Source: MED-G105 sp050331095 (GTDB taxonomy: Bacteria > Pseudomonadota > Alphaproteobacteria > Caulobacterales > Parvularculaceae). Taken from it: a stretch of 27,376 nucleotides of DNA. Where the stretch lies: NCBI GenBank assembly GCA_050331095.1, contig JBHJHE010000050.1:1-27376 (forward strand), read 5' to 3'. The notes beneath the pieces were generated by a model that searched no databases, was not told where the DNA came from, and saw only the letters and a list, made by a program, of their open reading frames with translations. Of this stretch, positions 15,273 through 22,928 are shown in pieces (within the stretch, counting starts at the first letter, position 1; every line of letters starts with the position of its first letter). The position numbers and the translations under genes were made by a program.

Positions 15273-15785
15273 GTGGGTCGGAGCGCGCGCGTTCACGCGT
15301 TTTTGTCGGCCGTCGCCGGCCTTGCCGCCGTCGCGCAGACCGCCGCGGCGAGCGCGCGCGAGACGCCGTCCGGTCTTCCGGTGCCGCGGTTCGTCAGCGT
15401 GCGCGACGCCGACGCGCCCTGCCGCATCGGCCCGAGCCGGGCGCACCCGACGAAATACGTCTTCCGCAAGCGCGGCGCGCCCCTGCTCGTGGTCGCCGAG
15501 ACCCGCGACCATTGGCGAAAGGTCCGCGACGTCGACGGCGACGAGTGCTGGATCTTTCACACAAGTTTGCGCGCCGCGACGCATGCGATCTCATCAAAAG
15601 AATGCGATCTCACCGGCCGTCCCGGCGGGCGCGGCCCGGTGCGCGCCCGGCTCGCCGCCGGCGTGATGGCGCGGGTCGACCGGGTGCGTGGCGACGACGT
15701 CTTCGTTCAGGTCGGCGCGGTGCGCGGCTGGAGCGCGCTTGGCGATTGGTGGGGCGCCGGCGCGCCGGCTGCAACGGGCGATTGA
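15273..15785 (+). CDS. Secreted SH3-like domain protein
   Basis: A 170-residue exported protein. The GTG at 15273 is chosen because AGAGGGG lies just upstream and because it gives a compact signal peptide (VGRSARVHAFLSAVAGLAAV, cleavage near TAAASA). The mature part holds two SH3-like repeats: FVSVRDADAPCRIGPS with ETRDHWRKVRDVDGDECWIF, and a second with VRARLAAGVMARVDRV and GAVRGWSALGDWWG. This matches the bacterial SH3 (DUF1058/SH3_4) proteins of alphaproteobacteria, thought to bind peptidoglycan or protein ligands. It lies 123 bases before fabA. A CtrA box upstream hints at cell-cycle control. Confidence 0.75.
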   Translation: MGRSARVHAFLSAVAGLAAVAQTAAASARETPSGLPVPRFVSVRDADAPCRIGPSRAHPTKYVFRKRGAPLLVVAETRDHWRKVRDVDGDECWIFHTSLRAATHAISSKECDLTGRPGGRGPVRARLAAGVMARVDRVRGDDVFVQVGAVRGWSALGDWWGAGAPAATGD

Positions 15786-15808
15786 CCGGCGTCGGCGCCC
15801 GACTTAAT
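15782..15808 (+). promoter_or_regulatory. Weak candidate fab operon promoter
   Basis: TTGACC (15782-15787) is followed 15 bases later by CTTAAT (15803-15808), overlapping the SH3 stop. It is the best sigma-70-like match upstream of fabA, but the -10 agrees at only four of six positions. Confidence 0.22.
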
Positions 15809-15908
15809 CGCCGGGCTTCCGTTTTCGGGCGCGCTCCTTGGCGACGCGCCCCTAGTCGATCGCGTCTCGGGGCCCGGCCGCGCGCCGCGCAACCCCGTCG
15901 GAGCCGCT

Positions 15909-16436
15909 ATGACCGCGAAGTCGTCCTTCACCCGCGACGAGTTGCTTGACTGCGGCTACCATGGCCTTCGCGGTCCGGGGTCGGCGCAATTGCCCGTGCC
16001 GCCGATGCTGATGTTCGACCGCGTGCCGGAGATCCGCGAGGACGGCGGCGCTTACGGCAAGGGGTTCGTCGTCGCCGAGCTAGACGTGCACGAAGGCCTT
16101 TGGTTCTTCGACTGCCATTTTCCGAACGACCCCGTCATGCCGGGCTGCCTTGGCCTTGATGCGTTGTGGCAGCTCGTCGGGTTTTTCCTCACCTGGTCGG
16201 GCCTGCCCGGCAAAGGGCGCGCGCTCGGCGCGAAAGAGGTCAAATTCTCAGGCATGGTGACGCCGTCGACGAAGCTCGTCCGTTACGAGATCGACATGCG
16301 CAAAGTCGTCAGCCGATCGCTCATTCTCGGCGTCGGCGACGGTCGGTTGATCGCGGACGGTAAGGAGATCTATCGCGCGGGCGATTTGCGCGTGGGTCTA
16401 TTCTCCGACGACCAGTTGAACGCCGGCGCGGTCTGA
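15909..16436 (+). CDS. fabA: 3-hydroxydecanoyl-ACP dehydratase/isomerase
   Basis: A 175-residue hot-dog-fold enzyme that dehydrates 3-hydroxydecanoyl-ACP and isomerises trans-2- to cis-3-decenoyl-ACP, the entry to unsaturated fatty acids without oxygen. The active-site block FFDCHFPNDPVMPGCLGLDA has His70 and Asp84 at the same numbers as in E. coli FabA. VPPMLMFDRV near residue 30 and GAKEVKFSGMVTP further on are typical. Length is as expected. GGAG precedes the ATG by five bases. It heads fabA-fabB-(66-residue protein)-fabI. No irr gene is found upstream, where rhizobia often have one. Confidence 0.97.
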   Translation: MTAKSSFTRDELLDCGYHGLRGPGSAQLPVPPMLMFDRVPEIREDGGAYGKGFVVAELDVHEGLWFFDCHFPNDPVMPGCLGLDALWQLVGFFLTWSGLPGKGRALGAKEVKFSGMVTPSTKLVRYEIDMRKVVSRSLILGVGDGRLIADGKEIYRAGDLRVGLFSDDQLNAGAV

Positions 16437-16463
16437 GCGGCCGAAAGACACGAGGGCGAAGAT

Positions 16464-17681
16464 ATGCGGCGAGTGGCCATCACCGGAATGGGCGTCGTGT
16501 CGTCGATCGGCGACAATGTCGACGCCGTCGCGAAGAGCCTGCGCGAGGCGCGCTCGGGCGTCACGTTCTCGGAGGAGTTCGCGGACAAAGGATTTCGCTG
16601 CCAGGTTCAGGCGCGCCCGGCGCTCGACGTCGACGCCGCGCTCGACCGGCGCACGCGCCGCTTCATGGCCGAAGGCGCAAGCTGGAACCACGTCGCCATG
16701 ACCGAGGCGATTGAGATGGCGGGCCTCGCGCCCGACGAGGTCAGCCACCCGTCGACCGGCATCGTCATGGGCTCGGGCGGGCCGTCGACCCGGGCGATCG
16801 TCGAGGCGGCCGACAAATGCCGCGAGACGGGCTCGACGAAGAAGATCGGACCCACGGTGGTGCCCCGCGCCATGTCGTCGACGAACTCCGCGACGCTTGC
16901 GACGCTGTTCGAGATCAAGGGCGTCAACTATTCGATTTCCTCCGCCTGCGCCACGTCGGTGCACTGCATCGGCGCGGCGGCCGAGCAGATCATGTGGGGC
17001 AAGCAGGACGTCGTGTTCGCCGGCGGCGGCGAGGAGCTCGACTGGACGATGGCGAGCCTTTTCGACGCCATGGGCGCGATGGCCTCGGCTTTCAACGATA
17101 ATCCGTCCAAGGCGAGCCGCGCCTACGACAAGGACCGCGACGGCTTCGTCATCGCCGGCGGCGCGGCGGTCGTCGTGCTTGAAGAGATGTCGCGCGCCCG
17201 GGCCCGCGGGGCGACGATCCTTGGCGAGATCGTCGGCTACTACGCCAATTCCGACGGCGAGGACATGGTGCAGTTGAACGGCGAGGGCGCGGTCCGGTGC
17301 ATGCGGGGCGCGCTTGAGACGGTGCGCATGCCGATCGATTACGTCAACACCCACGGCACGTCGACGCCGGTGGGCGATTCGAAGGAGACCGCGGCCCTGC
17401 GCGACGTGTTCGGATCGGAGCCGCCGCCGTTCTCCTCGACGAAGTCCCTGACGGGCCACTCCCTCGGCGCCGTCGGCGCGCAGGAGACGGTCTACGGCCT
17501 CATCATGATGCGCGACCGGTTCCTCGTCGAAAGCGCGCACATCGAGACACTCGACCCGGAGTTCGAGGGATTGCCGATTGTGAGGGAGCGGATCGACGAC
17601 GCCAAGATCGACTGCTTCCTGACGAACTCGTTCGGGTTCGGCGGCACGAACGGCTGCCTCGTCGTCGCCCGCGCCGACTGA
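16464..17681 (+). CDS. fabB: 3-oxoacyl-ACP synthase I
   Basis: A 405-residue condensing enzyme (KAS I) that elongates the cis-3-decenoyl-ACP made by FabA. The catalytic triad is complete: Cys162 in SISSACATSVHCIG, His297 in NTHGTSTPVGD and His332 in LTGHSLGAVGAQE. The C-terminal GFGGTNG loop is intact. Length matches E. coli FabB. The start ATG has GAGG nine bases upstream and lies 27 bases after the fabA stop, so fabA and fabB are an operon. Confidence 0.97.
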   Translation: MRRVAITGMGVVSSIGDNVDAVAKSLREARSGVTFSEEFADKGFRCQVQARPALDVDAALDRRTRRFMAEGASWNHVAMTEAIEMAGLAPDEVSHPSTGIVMGSGGPSTRAIVEAADKCRETGSTKKIGPTVVPRAMSSTNSATLATLFEIKGVNYSISSACATSVHCIGAAAEQIMWGKQDVVFAGGGEELDWTMASLFDAMGAMASAFNDNPSKASRAYDKDRDGFVIAGGAAVVVLEEMSRARARGATILGEIVGYYANSDGEDMVQLNGEGAVRCMRGALETVRMPIDYVNTHGTSTPVGDSKETAALRDVFGSEPPPFSSTKSLTGHSLGAVGAQETVYGLIMMRDRFLVESAHIETLDPEFEGLPIVRERIDDAKIDCFLTNSFGFGGTNGCLVVARAD

Positions 17682-17688
17682 GGGCGCG

Positions 17689-17889
17689 ATGGCCGGCCTT
17701 TTCCCCACCGACGACCCGGCCGCGCTCGCCTCGGCGGCCATCGTCGCGACCGCCGGCGCGTGGTGGTTCGCGTACGTTCTAAAAGGCCTGAAATCGCTGC
17801 GCGGCAATGAACGCCTCGCCGTTTACGGCGCGATTTGGCTCGCCTACTTTGCGGTCACCATGGCGTTGATCGGCGTCTCGCGCGGCTGA
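17689..17889 (+). CDS. Small two-helix membrane protein in the fab operon, function unknown
   Basis: A 66-residue protein whose ATG lies seven bases after the fabB stop. Two hydrophobic helices (about 12-30 and 44-62) are joined by a basic loop KGLKSLRGNER, which would place both termini on the periplasmic side under the positive-inside rule. The third-position GC bias matches its neighbours, supporting real coding. I do not recognise a family. Its place between fabB and fabI suggests a role linked to membrane lipid synthesis, but only context supports this. Confidence 0.65.
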   Translation: MAGLFPTDDPAALASAAIVATAGAWWFAYVLKGLKSLRGNERLAVYGAIWLAYFAVTMALIGVSRG

Positions 17890-17975
17890 CGCGGGGGGCG
17901 TTCTTCGCGCGTCGGAACGCTTGCGCCGGAGCGTATGAGCAGCAACAGGCGCGCTGGAAAAGGAGTGCGGCACGG

Positions 17976-18797
17976 ATGAGCGACGACGATTTCCCCGCGG
18001 GCGACATCATGAAGGGTCGGCGCGGCCTCGTGATGGGCGTCGCCAACAAAAACTCGATCGCCTGGGCGATCGCGCGTCAGCTCGCCGCGCAAGGCGCCGA
18101 ACTCGCCTTCACCTATGTCAACGAAGCGATGGAGCGCCGCGTGCGGCCGCTGGCGGAGAGCGTCGGGGCGGGACTCATCCTCGAATGCGACGTGCCGAAC
18201 GACGCCCAAATGGACGCGGCGTTCGCGAAGATCGCCGAAAGCTGGGGCGAGCTCGACTTTCTCGTTCACGCCATCGCCTTCACTGACAAGACGGCCCTTG
18301 AGGGCTCGTTCGTGGACAACACGACCCGCGAGATCTTCAAGGACACGATGGACGTTTCGGCGTTCTCGTTCGTCGACGCCGCCCGTCGCGCCGCGCCTTT
18401 GATGAAGGCCGGCGGATCGATGGTGACGCTGACGTATTTGGGCAGTGAGCGGACGATTCCGAACTACAACGTGATGGGCGTCGCCAAGGCCGCGCTGGAG
18501 GCGTCGACGCGCTACGTCGCTCGCGATCTCGGGCCGAAGGGGATCCGCGTCAACGCGATTTCCGCCGGACCCATCAAGACGCTCGCCGCGGCCGGCATTT
18601 CCTCCGGCCGCCACATGTTTTCGTTCAACCGCGCCGCCGCGCCGATGCGCGACGACACGGACCCGCGGGGCGTCGCCGGGGCCGCGCTTTACCTTCTGTC
18701 CGACCTCGGCGCGTCCTGCACCGGCGAGGTTCTGCACGTCGACGGCGGGTTCCACATCGTCGGCATGCCGGACGAGGATTATCTGAACGAGGCGTAA
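17976..18797 (+). CDS. fabI: Enoyl-ACP reductase [NADH]
   Basis: A 273-residue short-chain dehydrogenase-type enzyme that carries out the last reduction of each fatty acid elongation cycle. The atypical nucleotide motif GRRGLVMGVANKNSIAWAIA is at 14-33, CDVPNDAQM at 71-79 and the catalytic Tyr164/Lys171 pair in NYNVMGVAKAALEA, with Tyr154 also present. SAGPIKTLAAAGI is the substrate loop. At the triclosan-contact position E. coli has Gly (SIGF) while this protein has Ala (AIAF), which I believe is common in alphaproteobacteria. The ATG at 17976 has AGGAG 11 bases upstream. An 86-base gap separates it from the small membrane protein. Confidence 0.95.
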   Translation: MSDDDFPAGDIMKGRRGLVMGVANKNSIAWAIARQLAAQGAELAFTYVNEAMERRVRPLAESVGAGLILECDVPNDAQMDAAFAKIAESWGELDFLVHAIAFTDKTALEGSFVDNTTREIFKDTMDVSAFSFVDAARRAAPLMKAGGSMVTLTYLGSERTIPNYNVMGVAKAALEASTRYVARDLGPKGIRVNAISAGPIKTLAAAGISSGRHMFSFNRAAAPMRDDTDPRGVAGAALYLLSDLGASCTGEVLHVDGGFHIVGMPDEDYLNEA

Positions 18798-18943
18798 ACG
18801 CCGCCGCGCGGGCCGCCAAGGCGCAGCCGGCTTTCTCTATTAAAACCGTCGAACAACGCCTGCCGGCGGATCGGGTGCGGCGGCGACCTGTTCAGAGCTC
18901 GGCGAAGCGATCGTCGATGCGGGTTGCCCGCGACGAGGGCCGC

Positions 18944-19840
18944 TTAGCCGCGGTCGCGTATTTCGCGGAGGAACGACCTGTACCGCGCGATGGCGTCGGC
19001 GTGCGTTTCGGCGTCGTACTTTTCGATTTCGTCCGGCGGCAGGGTCGCATCGTCAAACTGGTGCCGCGCGTTCTCGTAGACCACGAAATCGACGTCGGCG
19101 CCGCGTTTCGCGAGCCGCTCGAAGATGGGCGGACACGCTTTCTTCGGCACGAGGCGGTCGGCGCCCGACACGAACGCCAGCGTCTTCGGCCGGATCGCCC
19201 AGTCGTCGAGCCTCGACCATGCGCCAACGCCGCAATAGGGATAAAACAGTACAAGACCGGCTATGTCCGGCGGGTCGATCTCGCCCGGCCCGATCGACGA
19301 CGGCCGCCGTCGCTCCAGGTCCATGGTCATCAGATCCATGATCGACCAGGCGCCGTGAGACCAGCCTTGCAAAACGATCCGCTTAGGATCGATGCGGTCG
19401 TCTTGCGCGAGGATCTGCGCCGCGGCCAGAACGTCGCCGGCGCGTTCCTGGGCGATGAGGCGGCCGCCGACGCACACCTCGCGCTCGGCCGTGCGATGGT
19501 CGATCCCCCGTGGGCTGAAACTGTCGACCGTCGCGGCAAGGTAGCTTTCCTCGTGGGCGACCGCGATCCATTGGGCCATCAGGGCGCGGTCCTGCTTCGC
19601 GCACCCGTGGAACAGAATGACCGCCGGGTGTCCCGCCGCCGGCTGCGGAACGTCCGGGGGCGGCGCGACGTCGATCGCCGGCCCGATCAGCGCACGGTGC
19701 GCGTCGATCGTCGTCTTGGGCGTGCCGCGCGCGAAGTGCTCGAGAACGAGCCGCTGCCCCGGCCCGAGCTGAAACAGCGCGACGCAAATCAGTCCCAACA
19801 CGGACAGGCTGGCCGCCAGTAAGATCAGTCCACGTCTCAT
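18944..19840 (-). CDS. Membrane-anchored dienelactone hydrolase-like alpha/beta hydrolase
   Basis: A 298-residue protein with an N-terminal hydrophobic helix (5-25) acting as signal or anchor, followed by an alpha/beta hydrolase domain. The oxyanion region is VILFHGC (74-80), the nucleophile Ser161 in GWSHGAWS, the acid Asp228 in SGADRLVP and the base His260 in ARHQFDD. The order and spacing fit dienelactone hydrolase-family proteins. Four Cys in the exported domain (80, 123, 203, 236) could form disulfides. The substrate is unknown. It starts ten bases after the kinase stop, so the two are likely cotranscribed. Confidence 0.82.
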   Translation of the reverse strand: MRRGLILLAASLSVLGLICVALFQLGPGQRLVLEHFARGTPKTTIDAHRALIGPAIDVAPPPDVPQPAAGHPAVILFHGCAKQDRALMAQWIAVAHEESYLAATVDSFSPRGIDHRTAEREVCVGGRLIAQERAGDVLAAAQILAQDDRIDPKRIVLQGWSHGAWSIMDLMTMDLERRRPSSIGPGEIDPPDIAGLVLFYPYCGVGAWSRLDDWAIRPKTLAFVSGADRLVPKKACPPIFERLAKRGADVDFVVYENARHQFDDATLPPDEIEKYDAETHADAIARYRSFLREIRDRG

Positions 19841-19850
19841 GCGCTGCGCC

Positions 19851-20858
19851 CTAAAGCAAGCCCTTCGCCGCCGCGAGCTCCTTCAGGCTCGTCTGCGGCC
19901 GCGCGCCATAGTGACTGATGATCTCCGCCGCGGCGAGGGCGCCGAGCGCGCCGGCGTCGGCGAGCGAGCGCTCGCGCGCCAGGCCGAAGAGAACGCCTGC
20001 GGCGTAGGCGTCGCCGGCGCCGGTCGTGTCGACAAGCTCGGCCGGCGGCGTCGCCGGCACGTCGACCGTCGATCCGTCGCGCGGCGCGAGCGTCGACCCC
20101 TCGGCCGAGCGCGTGATCGCCGTCAGCGCGCACAGCTCGCGGGCGGCCTCGGCCATCGCCGCCCGGTCCGTCGTCTCGAACAGGGCGGCCGCCTCGTCTT
20201 CATTGGCGAACAGAATGTCGACGTTCGCCGGAATGAAGTCCCGAAGCGTATAGAGATTGCGCTCGACGACGCCGCGGTCCGAGAGCGTGAGCGCTGTCCG
20301 GCGCCCGGCGGCTTTCGCCGCGGCGCAAGCCTTTTCAAAAGCGGCGCGGGCGGTTTCGGATTCGAAGAGATAGCCTTCGAAATAGGTGATCGCGGCGTTG
20401 GCGACCGCGTCCGGCGACACGTCCTCGGGACCGACGAGGCCTGCGGCGCCAAGATAGGTCGACATCGAGCGCTGGGCGTCGGGCGTCACGTTGATGAGGC
20501 TGCGCGCCGTCGCGGGCCCGCCCTCGAGCCGCGCCGATTCGAACGCGACGCCGATGCTCTTCAGGTCGTGCTCGAAAATGTCGCCGAGCGCGTCCGCGGC
20601 GACTTTGCCGATGAAGCCGCCCGCGCCGCCGAGCGAGGCAAGGCAGGCGATCGTGTTCGCGGCTGACCCGCCAGAGATCTCGACGGCGGGCGGCATGGCG
20701 TCGTAGATCGCCTTCGCCCGCGCCTCGTCGATCAAGGTCATGCCGCCCTTGTCGATGCCCAATTCGACGAGGAAGGCGTCGCTCGCTTCGGCCAGGACGT
20801 CGACGATGGCGTTGCCGACGCCGATGACGTCGAGCGCGGGTCGCGTCGGATCGTTCAT
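19851..20858 (-). CDS. PfkB-family sugar/nucleoside kinase (adenosine kinase-like)
   Basis: A 335-residue ribokinase-fold kinase. PfkB features in order are DVIGVGNAIVDVLAEA at the N-terminus, the GGSAANTIACLASLGG substrate motif, FIGKVAADALGDIF, the central strand ALTLSDRGVVERN, ILFANEDEAAALF, and the anion-hole/catalytic motif DTTGAGDAYAAG with its Asp base near residue 290. Alphaproteobacterial proteins of this type are usually annotated adenosine kinase; the substrate cannot be fixed from sequence. The ATG at 20858 is preferred to the adjacent upstream TTG, with GGA about ten bases upstream. It diverges from the lipoprotein gene over 134 bases. Confidence 0.87.
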   Translation of the reverse strand: MNDPTRPALDVIGVGNAIVDVLAEASDAFLVELGIDKGGMTLIDEARAKAIYDAMPPAVEISGGSAANTIACLASLGGAGGFIGKVAADALGDIFEHDLKSIGVAFESARLEGGPATARSLINVTPDAQRSMSTYLGAAGLVGPEDVSPDAVANAAITYFEGYLFESETARAAFEKACAAAKAAGRRTALTLSDRGVVERNLYTLRDFIPANVDILFANEDEAAALFETTDRAAMAEAARELCALTAITRSAEGSTLAPRDGSTVDVPATPPAELVDTTGAGDAYAAGVLFGLARERSLADAGALGALAAAEIISHYGARPQTSLKELAAAKGLL

Positions 20859-20992
20859 CAATTTTTTTCCGCGTTGTTTGAGAGATCAGGCCTCGGTAGA
20901 GGAACGGACGCGCGGCGGCAACGTCGCGCGCGTCGCCGTCGGGCCTGGCGGCGTCCGCGCCGATCGCCGACAGTGGATACGGAACGTTGTCG

Positions 20993-21460
20993 ATGACCTT
21001 ATCGCTCCAATCGATCACGCACGCTCGCGGCCGGCGCGTCGCCCGGCCCGCCGCCGGGTTCGCCGCGGCGTTGGCGCTCGCCGCGTGCGCGGGTTCGCCA
21101 GACGTCGCGCGCGCGCCGACCGTCGCGCCCGCCGTCGCGCCGACCGCCGAGCCGGCGCCGCCCCCGCCGCCGACCGAACCGGCGTTCGCCGCTGACGACA
21201 TCGTTGGCGAAAGCCCGGCCTCTGTCGACGCGCTTCTCGGCGCGCCGGCGCTGGCGCGCAAAGAGGGGCCCGGCGAGTTTCGGCGCTACGACCTCGCGGC
21301 GTGCAATCTTGCGGTGTTGTTCTTTCCGCCGACGCCAGGGGCGGCGCCGGTCGCGAAATCGCTCCATGCGAGCGCCCTGTCGAGCAGCCGAGGCGCGCCA
21401 TCGCTCGCCTCGTGCCTCGCCGTCGGCGTTCGAGAGCCGGACGGCGCCGCCGCGCCCTAG
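20993..21460 (+). CDS. Putative lipoprotein, function unknown
   Basis: A 155-residue protein with a lipoprotein signal ending in ALALAACA (lipid Cys32), then a Pro/Ala linker and a compact C-terminal domain. The core reads DIVGESPASVDALLGAPALA, followed by EGPGEFRRYDLAACNLAVLFF, a pattern I associate with uncharacterised alphaproteobacterial lipoproteins having a small SmpA/OmlA-like fold. Function is not known. The first helix is preceded by a long basic n-region, so an internal start is possible. Its TAG stop shares the palindrome CTAG with the stop of the convergent ampG-like gene. Confidence 0.7.
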   Translation: MTLSLQSITHARGRRVARPAAGFAAALALAACAGSPDVARAPTVAPAVAPTAEPAPPPPPTEPAFAADDIVGESPASVDALLGAPALARKEGPGEFRRYDLAACNLAVLFFPPTPGAAPVAKSLHASALSSSRGAPSLASCLAVGVREPDGAAAP

Positions 21461-22839
21461 GTCGCCGCGTCTTCCGCTGGGGCGCGGGGGGCGGCGGCGA
21501 AGCGCCGCTCGCTGCGCCGGAGCGCGACGATCAGCACAAGCGCCGGCAGGCCCATCAACGCCGTCGCGACGAAGAACCAGAAATAGCCTATCGCCTCGAC
21601 AATGTAGCCGGAAAATCCGCCGACGAATTTTCCTGGCAGCGCGTAGAACGAACTGAAGAGCGCGTATTGCGTTGCGGTGAACGCCGTGTTCGTCAGGCTC
21701 GACATGTAGGCGATGAGAACCGTGCCGGCGTAGCCATAGGCGATGTTGTCGACGACGATCGCCGCCGTCAGATTGGCGATCTCCGGCGGCGCGACGGCGA
21801 GCCAGGAGTAGAGAAGGTTCGTGGTCGTCTGGGCGATGACGCCGACGGCTAGGGCGGCGAGGAGGTTGAGCCGCAAGACGACGAGGCCGGCGATGAAGAC
21901 CCCGAAGAGCGTCGCCGCAAGTCCGGCGCCGCCGCGGATGACGCCGATCTCCGTTTTCGTGTAGCCGACGTCGACGTAGAGCGGCCCGGTCATGTAGCCC
22001 ATGACGAAATCCGGGATCCGGTAGACGGCGATGAAGCTCAGAATGACGATCGCCGCGAGCCCGTAACGGCCGAGAAAATCCGCGAACGGCCCGATCGTCG
22101 ATTCTTTCAGCGCCTGCATCGGCGGCATGCGCGGCGGCGGCGTATAGACGCCCGCCTCGACCTTCGGCGCGAACAGCGCCACCAGCATGACGCCCACCAT
22201 CATCAGCGCCATCGATTGGTAGGCGAACGACCAGCTGACGGCGTCGGCGAGAACGAGCGCCAGCGTGCCCGCCGTGATGAGGCCGATGCGGTAGCCGTAC
22301 TGGTACATCGCCGCCATCATGCCTTGCTCTTCGTCGCCGGCCGCCTCGATGCGCCAGGCGTCGATGGCGATGTCCTGCGTCGCGGACGAGAACGCGATGG
22401 CGACCGCCGCGACCGCCACATAGACGAGGTTCGAGGACGGATCGGCGAACGACATGGCGAGGAGCGAGAGCGCGACGAACGCCTGGGCGACGGCCATCCA
22501 GCCGCGGCGCCGTCCGACGAAGCGCTCGAAGATCGGCGCCGGCGCCCGGTCGAGGATTGGCGCCCAGACGAATTTGAGCGTGAACGCGAAGCCGACGAAC
22601 GCGAAAAGGCCGATCTCGCCGCGGCCCACCTCTTCCTCGCGCAGCCAGATCGAAAGCGTCTGGAAGATCAGATAAAACGGTAAGCCTGCGTAAAATCCGA
22701 AGGCTAACATGACGGCGCCGCGAGGCGTTAGATAGCTGCGGACGGCGGCGGCGAGATCGCCGGCGCTGAAACGCGGCGCGCCGCCGGGCTTCGTCTCCGG
22801 CGTCGGTTCGTTGGAAGGCGTGGACGAAGGCGTGGACAT
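21457..22839 (-). CDS. ampG: AmpG-like muropeptide permease (MFS)
   Basis: A 460-residue major facilitator with 12 or more membrane helices. Family traits are the first helix FGFYAGLPFYLIFQTLSIWL, the loop between helices 2 and 3 with KFVWAPILDR, RRRGWMAVAQ, SSATQDIAIDAWRIE and DNIAYGYAGTVLIAYMSSLT. AmpG imports GlcNAc-anhydroMurNAc-peptides for cell-wall recycling and beta-lactamase induction. Both termini are disordered, the N-terminal one Ser/Thr/Pro-rich. It lies 89 bases downstream of the histidine kinase on the same strand. No ampD, ampR or beta-lactamase gene is in the window. Confidence 0.85.
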   Translation of the reverse strand: MSTPSSTPSNEPTPETKPGGAPRFSAGDLAAAVRSYLTPRGAVMLAFGFYAGLPFYLIFQTLSIWLREEEVGRGEIGLFAFVGFAFTLKFVWAPILDRAPAPIFERFVGRRRGWMAVAQAFVALSLLAMSFADPSSNLVYVAVAAVAIAFSSATQDIAIDAWRIEAAGDEEQGMMAAMYQYGYRIGLITAGTLALVLADAVSWSFAYQSMALMMVGVMLVALFAPKVEAGVYTPPPRMPPMQALKESTIGPFADFLGRYGLAAIVILSFIAVYRIPDFVMGYMTGPLYVDVGYTKTEIGVIRGGAGLAATLFGVFIAGLVVLRLNLLAALAVGVIAQTTTNLLYSWLAVAPPEIANLTAAIVVDNIAYGYAGTVLIAYMSSLTNTAFTATQYALFSSFYALPGKFVGGFSGYIVEAIGYFWFFVATALMGLPALVLIVALRRSERRFAAAPRAPAEDAAT

Positions 22840-22928
22840 GGGGCGGCGTCGGCGCTCCCTCGATCTTGGCGCCGCGGCGGGCGCGCGGGGCGTTTCATTC
22901 GAAGCCTAGCGCCGTTCGCGCGATCGCG

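Noticed and set aside
16398..17807. A 469-codon minus-strand open frame
   Set aside because: It is exactly antisense to fabB, rich in Arg, His and Asp, with no motif; it is a shadow of the fabB codon bias.
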